A DNA stretch of 58,459 bases. Source: Stereocaulon alpinum. Taxonomy: Eukaryota; Ascomycota; Lecanoromycetes; Lecanorales; Stereocaulaceae. The position numbers and the translations under genes are program-made. The stretch spans positions 1 through 58,459 of the forward strand of contig JAEUBA010000131.1 of the NCBI GenBank assembly GCA_018257865.1, written 5' to 3'. Below, piece after piece: positions 45,001 to 54,946 of this stretch (position 1 is the first letter of the stretch; each line of letters opens with the position of its first letter). Below the pieces are notes generated by a model that was not told the DNA's origin, did no database searches, and worked only from the letters and a program-made list of their open reading frames with translations.

Positions 45001-46916
45001 ATCTCAGCTTCTATGAGTTGAGTCTGTGGTAAGCAAGCCGTTCCTTGGACTCGTTGCGAGCGCGCTATGGCTAATGACTTAGGGTTGAAAAGTTCATTGC
45101 CCGACTTCGGCCTGGATGTTCGAGTCGCAGCACGGGGCGCTTTAACATCCTCAACTTTCGGGGTTGTCGGCTTTCGCTCTGGGGTATAGAATTTGTTTCC
45201 TCGTCTTCGCCGTTGCATCGGATAACGGCCGCGGTCGAAGCCAGGTGGAAACAATTCATCGGAAGCAAAGACTGGCTGAGGTGAGGCTTTGGCAGTGGAC
45301 GCCATAGCAGGCGACGCGTTTCGAGGTAGCGCGACAGCTGCTGAACGAGGCTGGTCGGCCCAAGAGTTGCGTGAACCAGCGGATTTCGAGACGTCCTCGT
45401 GGACAAGGCCACTAATCTGTTCGGCGTCCCGGGAATTTCGTCTATGGGTCTCGTTCTCCAACTTGGTCAAGTAGCCGGCCAAATCTGTGATCCTTGCTGC
45501 GTTTGCGGGTTTCAATACGTCAGGTCTTCTGTCATTGATCTCAGTGGCCACTTGGGAACGCCTTTCCTCAGATACGTCAACCGCCTTTTTCTCTCTCTGC
45601 ACCACGGGAACACTACTATTAGCCGGATCGGTTTCGGTGGCACTCGGCTCCCTCCTTGACGAGAAACCAGTCCGCGCGGCCTTCCAGTTAAAGTCTTCCC
45701 TGACACATCGCTTGATCTGCTTTCTCTGTTCATCATCAGGCAGGGACAGACGCTGGGTGGGGATGAATTTCAAGGCTTTCTTCATGATATCAACCGCGAC
45801 CTTTCGTGTACTTAGTAGATCTCCTTCGTCATCACTCTCAATGGGCTGAGGGCTTACACTCTTGCCGATCGAGACTAGCTCCTCCTCGCTGAGGATTCCT
45901 CTGTGACGCTTTTTGGCCTTCTTAATGGCGGGGTATACTACGGTCGAAAAAGTATCCTTTAACACTGTGTCCTTCCTTGGGTTCGCGGTATCGGATCGTC
46001 TTGCAATTGGAGGCGAAGCTGACAGCCCATTCCAATTCCCAGCTTGATTGGGTTTTGGGCAGTCATGAACCGGCTGTAGTGATAGCGGTGTGTCATGGTT
46101 CTGGCTCTGCTTGTTAACCCACTCTCGTGCGGATGTACTATTATCGTACTGCAATTTCTCAGTTCTCAGTAACTTGGCAGGGGAGCCAATCTCGAGCAAT
46201 GGGCTGGAATGTCTACGTTTGATCGGTAAATTGAGAGTAACTTCCAGCTGCCCTTTGCCCTGTCCATTGGCTATGTGACTGTCTTGAGCCTGAGGCACTG
46301 GGCTTGCTGGGTCCTCGTTCGCTAAGACCATGTCCTTACATGTGCGCTCGGGGCCTCCACTAGATCCAGACTTGGGAGTGTATTGTTTGGTGGGTGTCCA
46401 CTCATCCTTTCTAGGCCTCCCAGCTTTCTTTGGTGTATTCACGGTGGCCTGGTGTCGTTCTTCAAGAGGATTGAGAACGTCATAGTCCCGCGCGATAGAC
46501 CGGCTGGCGTCCATAGCGGCTGCTCGCGGCTTCCGACCCGGTATAGTGCTGTCTCTTTCATTGTTGAGTGCTGTGGTAGGAGTTCTTGGGCGAGCTGAGG
46601 AGGGTCTACTGGCATGGACTTGGGTTATTGATTCAGGTTTGGGCGCTGCGGCTCTCTTGTTCTTCTGGGACCCATGCTGCGAACTTCCATCCACAATTCG
46701 TTGAGCGAGGACTTGGCCATCTGTGCTATTACCGGTGGAAGGGGTGAGCTTTGGTCTCGAATGCGGTGTCAACACTTCCAGAGGACTGGCTATTTGTGAC
46801 AAAGCCGGTTGTGCTTTGGAGGCAGCAGGACCCGAGGTCTCGAGGTTGCTGGCATGTTCATTCTCTTCAGTGAGGTCAACGAAATCGCGAGTCATAGCAC
46901 CATTTGTCTGCGCCAT
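42021..46916 (-). CDS. Very large AT-hook and WD40-repeat protein, probable chromatin or nuclear scaffold
   Basis: A single uninterrupted frame of 1631 residues, unusual here because nearly all neighbours have introns. Residues 1-940 are mostly disordered, rich in Ser/Pro/Arg/Lys. They contain an acidic FVDLTEE motif (12-18, a possible SUMO-interaction motif) and an AT-hook core GRPRK (166-170) in a basic context. A more ordered block lies near 610-720. WD40 repeats occupy about 950-1380, with clear units ending VKIWD, VRAWD, YVWD and VKAWD and a last one ending FHILS. The C-terminus (1420-1631) is charged and helical. Large WD40 proteins of this layout include DIM-9/Raf1-type DDB1-CUL4 adaptors for heterochromatin. 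That identity is only a hypothesis; WD40 plus AT-hook is what the sequence shows. Confidence 0.75.
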   Translation of the reverse strand: MAQTNGAMTRDFVDLTEENEHASNLETSGPAASKAQPALSQIASPLEVLTPHSRPKLTPSTGNSTDGQVLAQRIVDGSSQHGSQKNKRAAAPKPESITQVHASRPSSARPRTPTTALNNERDSTIPGRKPRAAAMDASRSIARDYDVLNPLEERHQATVNTPKKAGRPRKDEWTPTKQYTPKSGSSGGPERTCKDMVLANEDPASPVPQAQDSHIANGQGKGQLEVTLNLPIKRRHSSPLLEIGSPAKLLRTEKLQYDNSTSAREWVNKQSQNHDTPLSLQPVHDCPKPNQAGNWNGLSASPPIARRSDTANPRKDTVLKDTFSTVVYPAIKKAKKRHRGILSEEELVSIGKSVSPQPIESDDEGDLLSTRKVAVDIMKKALKFIPTQRLSLPDDEQRKQIKRCVREDFNWKAARTGFSSRREPSATETDPANSSVPVVQREKKAVDVSEERRSQVATEINDRRPDVLKPANAARITDLAGYLTKLENETHRRNSRDAEQISGLVHEDVSKSAGSRNSWADQPRSAAVALPRNASPAMASTAKASPQPVFASDELFPPGFDRGRYPMQRRRRGNKFYTPERKPTTPKVEDVKAPRAATRTSRPKSGNELFNPKSLAIARSQRVQGTACLPQTQLIEAEMIQLLAQRSGSDKVLGDLLKLTASGKATTSEVAELDRYVKKIRASLTSDKGGLANHAQPSSGLARNINGVANTDSLLRSTDDMLNAPLDNDNPTQRLPSSERDSADGFEDSNARVSQREQRRDILSVSKAQVSPTSTTGSRRDADIEALNAQLTSSSVSATLGTSHLNKPYRTVPPISKPVIAPLAEKQLSIHRPLSTALDPHLEHLVAVSVLNDNGSSISQKQDNKYSISSHQQKDLVNKPNLVIRADSMLSTRAASRKSKVVRIESRTVDPARRPQQSTVSLLRHRELGSDSRGRHVDTQDELRLRTAEMVEPWRSWKGASGDIVAAAWAPNSVTYAVGAAAHTNVEDLQYNRPCNLLLGELTSNNLIELPNHRVDRPKPETIASGPNSTQAVYDACDPMVYETVTSITFAPTGHYMYTASHDRTVKIWDTARKRCLYTLPHDAWVTSVEVSTYRPGLFATATKKIHDSIRIYYAESPEDSPTHSDFSSSRAELRPDWQIYPECLRWGSNPHTRHLLLAGFHQWHNNSNESGQVVLWDALAFASIKVSPSAQSVYAAAWHPHSSLFATGGAPGGMITNRYSTKTVVRAWDLRNTTRYTMEYECSAVDMQDVTFSPIDPNIITAGCTDGASYVWDFRRPDYPLHRLQHGKPIVELDHTRDREEADTGVMMSVWGLGGTLFYTGSSDGMVKAWDVRRHPADALFRDVAQFDAGVQSGAFSPDGTNLLVGDADGAFHILSSAPCGPRDDKYEGVEEPIDLVRAPDGSGLKLENDDDNPGTEGRETGQELIESGQLDLHPEYGVTRGQNYRGPWARDSRNDDLEPNKLGLLLPEYAKLQAFSRKGEERPEIAERIRGLIRARKLLIDEELNKYRRESAIAQENQEKNRITPLAISDRIPQLPGSSQGPYPYDNTHLTGHGQNVINPSPSNRPVKHDRSGLPKEAKASMPTAPKTLFGAKNNTIPESRMVEENHWWPRLGEDEIMKAREKARHGRG

Positions 46917-47358
46917 GCTTGCACAAGTAACGAATCCTCGTGGCTCCGTATACTGGATGCACGAGTGCTAAGGTTCCCAGGTTCATGTCTTTAAGGGGAC
47001 AAGGATTGAAGGCAGTCAGTAGACGAAGCTAGGTACTGAGGCAAGTAAAGGAATGACAAAAAGAATGACTGTGTATTGACCATTTGGTGAACTTCAGTAG
47101 AGGGGACGTGAATCGCGTTTTGAAAAGATTAGCCGGGGTTCAGCCAGCAAACCCGAGAAGTCACGCTCGGTCACGCTAACATCATGGTGACAGGTCATAG
47201 TTCAGGATTCCAGGGCATGTTCTCCACACCACAAATACATTTGATGTCACTGGTAGAGCTTACAGAGATGTCAGGGGTTGAATTGTTCATATGGTTGTTT
47301 CTATACAGTGCGTCGAATGCTGATCATGATTATTCGTACATAGTGATACATTTGAATA
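46917..47358. other. Intergenic WD40 gene / MFS gene
   Basis: 442 bp between the WD40 gene start and the MFS gene stop, both on the minus strand. It holds the WD40 gene promoter. No other feature was seen. Confidence 0.5.
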
Positions 47359-48779
47359 TTATCCCCTCGATATTGACTTAGGCGGAGCTTTCAGCCCTCC
47401 AAAAACAATTGCACAGACGCCCAGCATACCAGCACCTCCGATAGCATATGCAACATCTCGACCGGCCCACCAATACAGCGTACAAAACAGTAGTGGGCCA
47501 CAGGAACGTCCTACTTGGCCTGTGGAGATAGATCAGTAACATAGATGCGCTGAGACTTTGCCGTTAGAGACTCACCCCAACTTCGATGATTTCCCAACTT
47601 TCCTCCCCTCTCACCCTCCGCAGCTTCGAAGCTACTCAAGCTATTTAGCCCAGTTACTACCGTTGCAGTAGTGACCGCCAATAATGTGGCAGCTGCCCAA
47701 AGTCCCCTCTCCGTAGTCAGTTGCCCGAGGGTGAAGAATGCTGCGGCGCAAGCTACTACGCCGAGCTGTACCACTCGCAATGGGTGCAGTCGTCTTGTGA
47801 CGGAGCCCTGGAGTAGCGAAGCGATCAAACCCATGAAGCCAAGAAGTCGCCCGGATTGTGAAGACGTATAGCCGAAGAGGTCATAAGTCATAAATGGCAG
47901 CGAGAACTCCATGCCGCTGAAGAATAATATGAATATAAAATGCGTGAAATTAAGAAGTGTGTGCGAATTGGTACGTATGTGGTTTCGCTCGCCAGCTCCA
48001 ACTTTCAATACAGCACCGTTCGTGGCTGGTCTAGCCCGTGAGGCGGGTAGCGTCTCCGGTAGATAGTAGTATAAGTAGGCGGTCTCGGTTACAATTAGGA
48101 AAAGAGAGAAACCAGCAGCCGTTGCGAAAGGATTAGCAACAACGGTCTCGATGCCTGCGAGAGCCGCTCCTAGCGCGGGTCCAAACGTGAAAGCGATCGA
48201 GAAGCATACTCCGACTAAAGCCATTGTAGCACCTCTTTGTTTGTCGTCACTGATATCTGCAGCCATTGCTGTGGCCAACTGGACGTTTCCCTCACTCAAG
48301 CCTCCCACTACCCTGCTGGCCAGAAAGGTACGAAAATCTGTAGCGGCCACCCACAATGCCACTGATGCGATGTTTCCGGCCATGGACCAGAGAAGGGCTG
48401 TGCGTCTTCCATACTTGTCGGAAAGGGTACCAATTATTGGCGAGGCAATTGCTTGTAGGAACGAGAATAGAGAGCCGAGAGCACCTCCTAGAAGAACGAT
48501 ATCGTAACGATCGCTAATGGGGCGGGAGAATGATTGTTTGTAGGCGTTAAGACCGTGAAAGATGCGATTGAGGAGAGAGGACGAGTTGTTTGGTTCAAGG
48601 TTGCGGTAGAATTCGAGAAGCTTAGGGAACAGAGGAAGGATGAAGGTGAACGATATCTAGGGTATGTGAGCGTTTTTCTTGCATCTATAAATAAGACATA
48701 CTAGGTCGAGGAGCAACGAGATGAAGATGACGCGCAAAATCTGCTTTCGTTTGGCTGGAGACACGGGCGTAGCTGTCAT
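47359..48779 (-). CDS. MFS transporter, DHA1/MFSD10-like
   Basis: Three exons on the minus strand: 48779-48702, 48656-47576 and 47519-47359 (1320 bp, 439 residues). Introns are 45 and 56 nt, GT-AG. The start at 48779 sits in a good context (CCGCCATGA). Helix 1 is IFISLLLDLISFTFILPLFP. MFS motif A is visible as GTLSDKYGRR after helix 2, followed by SRVVGGLSEGNVQLATA in helix 4. Twelve hydrophobic segments are expected from length and pattern. The DL-SFT-ILPLFP opening and the overall layout resemble the MFSD10/tetracycline-exporter-like group. It is probably a proton-coupled exporter; substrate is unknown. No cluster genes surround it. Confidence 0.85.
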
Positions 48780-49091
48780 GGCGGCAAAGACGGAGAAACA
48801 GCCTCAAAAGTACCCTTTGCACGGACTTCTGGCCGTTAAGCAACGACAAGCATTTCAACCCTTAGGCAGCGAAAAGCTTGAGCTGGCAGGGTCGTATTGG
48901 GACAAGATAAGGGGAGGGAGGGTAAGGATGAATACGCGACTCGTCAGTATGATCAATGACCGCGGTTCGAATTCATTAAGGCAGCCACCCGGGGTAGTTG
49001 CCGCCTCCGGTCTGTCCCATTTGTGGCATCATTACCAAATAGGGACGCCATTCAAGGAACCATCGGCTCACTTGAGTGCTACTATTAATAA
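48780..49091. other. Intergenic MFS gene / F-box relic
   Basis: 312 bp upstream of the MFS gene. Apart from the presumed promoter I see nothing. Confidence 0.45.
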
Positions 49092-50641
49092 CTATTGTAA
49101 TTGCACATCATACTCTAAGTTGTGAAACCTACTGCCAATAATGGTATACTTGAAATCCAATGTTTCCCGGAAGTCGACTTCTATCCCAACAACCTCGAAG
49201 TGCTCTTCGATCGCTTGCATCTCAAGTTTCGATCCGTAATCGCTCCAGTATATGCCATTCTCCGCAGGCTCTTTTCTCATATAATGCTGATACCAGAAAC
49301 AGACCGCCTTCATTCGCGGGAACTTTAGTATCTTCAATCCCGCTAGGTTTCCGAAGTCCTGCAACCAGAGCCTTCGTTCGTACCTGATTCCAAATGGAGT
49401 TTTGGCTATCATGGCGTTGGAGTAATAGAGCTGCATTTATTCAAGATTAGGCGGTAGTAGTGAGTGGAGGAGACGGTCTTGAGACAGGGGGGTCCTAGGT
49501 ATTGCTGATCGCTTGAGACGAGTGAAATCGGCGAGGGAACCGAGTCGCCAATCAGGAGGTAAAGCATCATAACCCCCTTGTGATATGACGAGCTTCTCTA
49601 ACGAGTATTTGTGGGCCGACAAGCCCTGATAGAGATGGTATGTTGTGACGCTACTATGCCATACCGGTCGAGCCTAGTGGAGATGAGAACGAACTTCGAA
49701 CACGAAATGCTTCAAAGTCCGAGATGAGAGCAGGAAGTGTTCAAGAGTGGGACCTGGGACGAAATTGGAGTCTTCGAAAATTAGGTCGGTAACACTCGAG
49801 CTCCCGTGCTGGGTCATGGAAAAGCTGTGCAAGAATTCTCTTCCCGTTACGGTACGAAGTCCTGAAAGGTTTAACCTCTTCAGTGAAGGTGTCATCCACA
49901 GACAGCCTTCTGCTACTTGAAATGCGATCTTGCCGGCCATTGATCCGCCAACAATGTGATAAGGATTAGGTTCAGAGCCGGAGAACACAGGGAAGTATAA
50001 CTTCAGAGACTCTAGAGCGAGGTCATCAAGCATAGTTTTCTCGAGTGGGGGTGGAAAGAGCGTCAAATGTCGTAAAGATGGCAGGCATTGAAGAAGTCTG
50101 ATGGGTTTCGCGATGGGGTAGACCTAGCACGGAGTGTGGACCCGAAGGAAAACTAAAGTGCTTCTTAGTTAGCATCCGTCCATGAAGCCACGGTATACTC
50201 CACACGACTTTGAAACCCTTCTGGCGGATGTGTCTTACGATTTTTAACATGCCGGGCGAGTTCTGGTCGAGCCGACCATCTGTCGATAAGCAGGCTAGAT
50301 TGCTCGAAGGAAAGGATACCCTTGGCTGGTAGATATAAACCCGCTCCCTCGCTCAACGAACAAGTTTCCAATGCTTTTTCCGTCGAACAACACACATCCA
50401 AGGATATTGTGTAATAGAGGAACTCCTCGACCAGGTCATGGAACATTTGCGATACAAGAGCAACGGATGCAAGACGGCCATTGCGGGGGAGATGTGAGAA
50501 AATGGCGGCTATCATCTCCTTTGGGAAGCCTGTGAGCTCTGTTTTCTCTTTTATGTCTTGAGACTCCATCCTGGTCATACTCACTTGCCCGCATGCGGCA
50601 AGAATCGAAGGGTATTCATTTGGAACTTCCGAATGGGGCAT
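49092..50641 (-). pseudogene. F-box protein gene broken by three in-frame nonsense codons
   Basis: Exon 1 runs 50641-50239 and exon 2 50152-49092. The 86-nt intron has a GTAAGA donor, a GCTAAC branch site and a TTTAG acceptor. Together they keep one frame of 488 codons, interrupted only by TAG at 50126-50124, TAG at 49676-49674 and TAA at 49439-49437, before a final stop at 49092. Exon 1 has an F-box (about residues 35-80: LTGFPKEMIAAIFSHLP followed by SVALVSQMFHDL); exon 2 has a leucine-rich pattern with LPSLRHLTLFPPPLE and MTPSLKRLNLSGLR. F-box proteins are substrate adaptors of SCF ubiquitin ligases. Frame continuity with no indel indicates decay by point mutation; each stop is one C-to-T or G-to-A step from Gln or Trp. 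A truncated product of about 143 residues might still be made. Confidence 0.62.
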
Positions 50642-51687
50642 ATTATTGCGACAAGCCTTGTTTGGGGATGTCTAAAATGTATAACATTTGTGGTGCTGTG
50701 GCAGAAATTCTTATTAAGTAATTGTACAGCATACCAAGAGCAGGATCCCGGATTGACAAAGATTTGAGAATGGCATGATCACAGCTCAATCGTTCCCAGC
50801 TGTGACTGCCAAGTACCACATGAACACAATTGCTTAGCATTACACCTTCCTCTAATTAGGAAGAACGGGCCTCCTCCTTACTAATCTTGAGCGTAGAGAT
50901 TCGCCTAAAGGCAGGAATCCTCTGCATTGTGGCGTACCGTCGTATCCCCGGCCCTGATTCGTGCTCATAACGGTGTAGAAAATGGCTTCCTGTGGGGACT
51001 AGCTGATTCTCTTTGACCAGTTGGCTGTCAGTGATTGCCAAGCTTGCGAAATCCAGAATTAGCAAAGGGGGAGGTAGGAATGGCCAGTCTCAGGTGGAGG
51101 CAGGCCAGCTCGAAGCAACAAACAGCTACGCTGCTCCGACCAGCCATTGTGAGCCCGAAATGCGCGGCCCGTATCGTCCATTGCAGCATTATGTAAGGTC
51201 GGCCATGACCTTTATATTATGGGCAGGTACGATCGGCTACAAATGTCCGCGTCCCGGGTTCCTTGACGCGTCAAGATCTGTCTTCCGACAAATCTACTGG
51301 CAATGCAGGCTATGCCTCCAAAAAAGCAAAGGTCTCTCACAGTGGACGCCCCAAGGTTGTTGTGAGGAAGTCAGGAGGCTTTGAAACCCACAATTTTGAT
51401 GATTAGAAGGAAACTGCATCAGATACATTATCGGTACCTGGCCAGAGCCATTGTTCTTACAATGTATCTTAGGGTTCAACAATGGAGACAATAAAGGCAA
51501 AATTACAACGAATAGGGACGCCCAAATCCTTCAGGCGGATAATGAATATGGAGGCGACAATCCATTGTTAGCATCCATTTAACCCTCATAGTCAAATTCA
51601 TTTACCAAATAAATAGCATTCGCAAACTTAGAGAACATCACTTTCTCTTCTACATACACCTTTTCTACCACGATCAGTCTTACCTTC
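50642..51687. other. Intergenic region, no supported gene
   Basis: About 1.05 kb with several short frames on both strands (for example 51013-51384) that lack ATG starts, motifs or splice signals. I see nothing else here. Confidence 0.45.
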
Positions 51688-51903
51688 ATGCGTCTCCTCC
51701 ACATAATTTTGCCGCTGGCGGCAACCCTTGCAACCCTCACGGCCGCCCAACCCATAGCACACGCACAGAAATTCTCTTCATTCGAGGTGCGCGGACTCGA
51801 AAACCGCGATCTGGAGTCTAGGAGCTTCGGCTCAACCATTAGCGGCTGGTGGAACACCGTTGGGGCTGTTTTCAAGAAATGCTATTGGCACGATGAATGC
51901 TAG
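51688..51903 (+). CDS. Small secreted peptide precursor with C-terminal Cys-x5-Cys
   Basis: A single exon encoding 71 residues. Residues 1-20 form a strong signal peptide, with likely cleavage after ATLTAA. The remaining 51 residues are polar with acidic/Arg-rich spacing (VRGLENRDLESRS). They end in a Trp-Trp segment, then a Lys-Lys pair (63-64) directly before CYWHDEC, the last seven residues. The only two cysteines (65 and 71) could form one ring. A dibasic pair before a terminal Cys-flanked peptide recalls Kex2-processed fungal pheromones and cyclic peptides, but only one copy is present and KK is a weaker Kex2 site than KR. It may instead be a small secreted effector-like protein. It has a good start and no close neighbours. 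Function is unknown. Confidence 0.6.
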   Translation: MRLLHIILPLAATLATLTAAQPIAHAQKFSSFEVRGLENRDLESRSFGSTISGWWNTVGAVFKKCYWHDEC

Positions 51904-54548
51904 GGACGAGAAGTGCATTACTGGGGAAGTTTGACGAGTGTTAGGCTGATGACCTCTTGTTATATATGCTAGTTTTTTGTCTCTCTGTTCATGAACTTCG
52001 GCTTGCATAACCTTTGGAAAATCTCAATAAGTTGTTGTTGTACTTTCCATGACGTTTAGCCTGTGGCAAGGATGCGTGATGAACAAATCCATTCTTAGGA
52101 ACACAAGGTATTGTTCTAACCACAAAGCATGCCAAGACTGTGGCCAATATTCCAGTGCCAAAATCTGTATCAATGGTGGAATAACTAATACACTATAGCA
52201 TTGATGTTTTACCACTAAGACACAGCGAACTAATCTCCAGTTTGAAGCCACCATATGCAATAATGGTCTGCAGCAGTTTCACTCCTACTAGAAGACCGCA
52301 TGGAGCTTGGTGTTAATGCTTTCTCAGTGAAGAGCTACACACTCAGGCTTTTTATACGTCGACAGATTAACACTCAATGACTCCTTTACATGAGACACTA
52401 CCGTCAGGAAGTCAACAAGCGCTCCATATGTATGACCACCTCTTTCACGCCGTCAAAAGATGTTCTCTCTCCCATTCATCACACCAAAGTATCTCCAAAA
52501 CGCTATGATATGATCTACCCAACCATCCGTCCCTCAGTCAATTCCACCAACACGCTCTTGCGCTGGGTGCAAATCTAGCTAACCTGAAAACTGCCCAGCC
52601 ATTGATGCACGGACCCGCAAACGCAATGCTAAGTATGAATGGTGTTCGTTCCGACATGAAGGGCTAGCTTAGAATTTCTGCCAAGCCTCGCTTTGAAAAC
52701 TGCATGTGGGACAAAAACTGTTCTCGTTTGCCTCTTGGTTGAGTAGCGCTAGATCTCTTTGCCTTTGGCCTCCAATGAATGATTCTCTGTTACCCGCATG
52801 TCTAAGGTATTCAGAAGGTGGTTTATTTTTTGAAATCTCAGTGTACATTAGCCATGGTCCCAGTTTGCTTTAAATTAAGTCTTTCGTTCAGCTTTTCCTT
52901 CAATGGTGAATTTTGATCACGAACGCGTTAAGATGTCCGGAGCCTGACTTTGATCTCGCTGATCACGTCCTCGCACTTCATATCTAGATCTCTGTTTCCA
53001 TGAATATCATCTTTATCATCACCCTCCCGTCCTGACGTGGTTTGATCAATGTTTTACTCCAGTGATATTGATATCCACTGCTTCACTCTGCCCATACCGT
53101 AGACGTCTACGAGATATGATGCTGCAGAAGCAATGCTGCTTGAGCGTGTCTAATAATGTTAGATTGTTCGCGAGGCTTGTATAATTCAGTTCCATAGAAG
53201 TAGCTCCGTTGTTGGAAAGACGTTGGACCCGTAGTTTCCTCTTGCGCAGCAATGCTGCCGTTTCCTCATCAACATCACCATTGAATATGTGAGTACGAGT
53301 GCTGGCTAAGTTATCGAGACTAGATCAATGATTACGCTGTTGGTTGATGATTTGCAAGTTCAAAGATGTGCCAAAAGGCAAAAAAATCGCTGAGCATCCA
53401 GCCGACCTTATTGCCATGTGCGTCTACCATGCCGATACCTAGGACGGTAACGTTGTGGGTCTGGTCGATGAATTATGGGGAGGTGTGGATGTTGAATTGT
53501 TTGTAGATCACATTCTTTTTGCAAGTCCGCGTCGCTCAGTATTCGATGTGCCCGTTTCCAACTCCTCGCACAAGTGTTCTGTGGGTTCCATTGGTTTTCC
53601 GCAACAGGCTTCACAACTCACCTGTGTATTAGTATATATTTACTCAGCACCCTCCCAACCTCCACAATCATGGTCTGTTTTCCCAATCTTTGTATACTTG
53701 GCATCAAGGCCCACGTGTGCCTTGGTGCAAACCTGCTGATTCCAAGCGCAAACATTAATAACAACAAGAGTGCCGGTCAGTATGAAGGAGTCGAGGCGTG
53801 TTCACAATTGTTAGACGACCTGATTAGCAGCCTTGTATCCCACTTTGATAATGAAGGTAAGTAGTATAACAAGTTTGAGGAGCGCTTGTATACGTGCTTG
53901 GGGAAGATTTGGTGTTCGACGGTGCGCAGATAGGACTGAGGGAGCACTTTTGGCGCTTGCACATTTGCTGGCATTTGGCGATCAATCCCAACATTGTAGG
54001 TACATAGTGTCGCCACTTTTCGTCCAGCCTTCGAATTTTATCATAGTGCATGTGTTTTGTGGGAATATTGTTACGAGCCTCCTTTCTCCCACTTCTTCGT
54101 AATATAGAAGCAGTGAGCGTCTGACCGCTGAAGCTAGAAATTTGTAGCCAGTGCAAATTGTGAGAATTATTCTGGCTGTGTAGCTTGTTGGATTTGTCTA
54201 GCTAGAAAGTGCACGACTCTTAGAAGGAGTATTCATGATGTATAGGTGTCAGTCAGGCAAGCACGCAGCTAAGCAGGACGAACGGAGGTTGGAGAATAAA
54301 AAAAGGTTGGACACAAGACGTTGATGAATAAACAGAAATTGCTGGATGAAAAGAAGTTGCCGAAGTTGGAGGATGACAGGACTCGGAGGATGGAAGGATT
54401 TTTTAAGATGGTCAAATATCTGTCTGCATGGAATCTGGCACAGCAGACTAACCTCTTGAGTGATCTCGGCTGTATAGAAGACCGGTATTAAGTTTCTTGT
54501 GTAATCCCGGTCAGAATGCATGGCTTCGACAGTAGACCACGGTTGCTA
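51904..54548. other. Gene-poor decaying region
   Basis: About 2.6 kb without an intact gene. Two weak coding traces exist. On the plus strand, an ATG at about 53670 opens a 65-codon frame (MVCFPNLCILGIKAHVCLG...) ending at a consensus donor GTAAGT near 53857. On the minus strand, an acceptor with a TACTAAT branch site near 53603 leads into a Cys-rich stretch VSCEACCGKPMEPTEHLC that soon stops. They overlap head to head and cannot both be real; neither joins to a complete gene. Confidence 0.3.
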
Positions 54549-54946
54549 TGGCGACTGTAGTGCGACAGAGGATTTCCGCTGCGCAGCAGATTACTGAAAT
54601 CGCTCAAGAAGTACGTGACACACCGCACAGGCGGATACCCGACTCGAAGAGTTAATCGCCAATGAGCTATTCCTTATGCTAGAAATGCCGATGTTTCGCC
54701 GACTAATGCTTATCTGTAGGCGTGAAAGGTGACACTCTTACGTGTTGTAATTGCAAGGAGACGTCCGTCATCCAATGATCGGGTACGCGTTCGTGTCCTA
54801 GTGCGCCATATCATAATCAAAGGGGATTATGCCTTGGATTCCTCCTGGAGTGCGACGATCTTCGCAATTGCTCGATTTGTACCTGCGAGCGATTTTTCTG
54901 GCGGTGCGGTTTTCGCCTTGATATACGATCTGCTCTCCCTATCGAG
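54549..54946 (+). pseudogene. Degraded Cys-rich coding sequence of unknown family
   Basis: An ATG at about 54549 opens MATVVRQRISAAQQITEIAQE. After an apparent frame slip, a second frame reads LEELIANELFLMLEMPMF. From 54720, just after a GACTAAT branch site and TAG acceptor, a third stretch reads KGDTLTCCNCKETSVIQ, then TGA (54776-54778), then, still in frame, SCPSAPYHNQRGLCLGFLLE and on through CSICTCERFFWRCGF to a consensus donor at 54947. Eleven cysteines in about 75 codons suggest a metal-binding or disulfide-rich domain. I do not recognise the family. It may be a spliced gene I failed to assemble, but the internal stop and the frame change favour decay. Confidence 0.35.

Noticed and set aside
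47359..48779. MFS transporter as part of a secondary-metabolite cluster
   Set aside because: No PKS, NRPS, terpene synthase, P450 or pathway regulator occurs in the window; neighbours are a WD40 protein and an F-box relic.
48960..48985. tRNA-like T-loop sequence GGTTCGAATTC
   Set aside because: The flanking bases do not pair as a T-stem and no anticodon or D arm is present at the right spacing.
53574..53864. Hydrophobin-like small gene
   Set aside because: Only five cysteines, no hydrophobin spacing and no signal peptide at the true ATG (about 53670); reported only as a weak coding trace.
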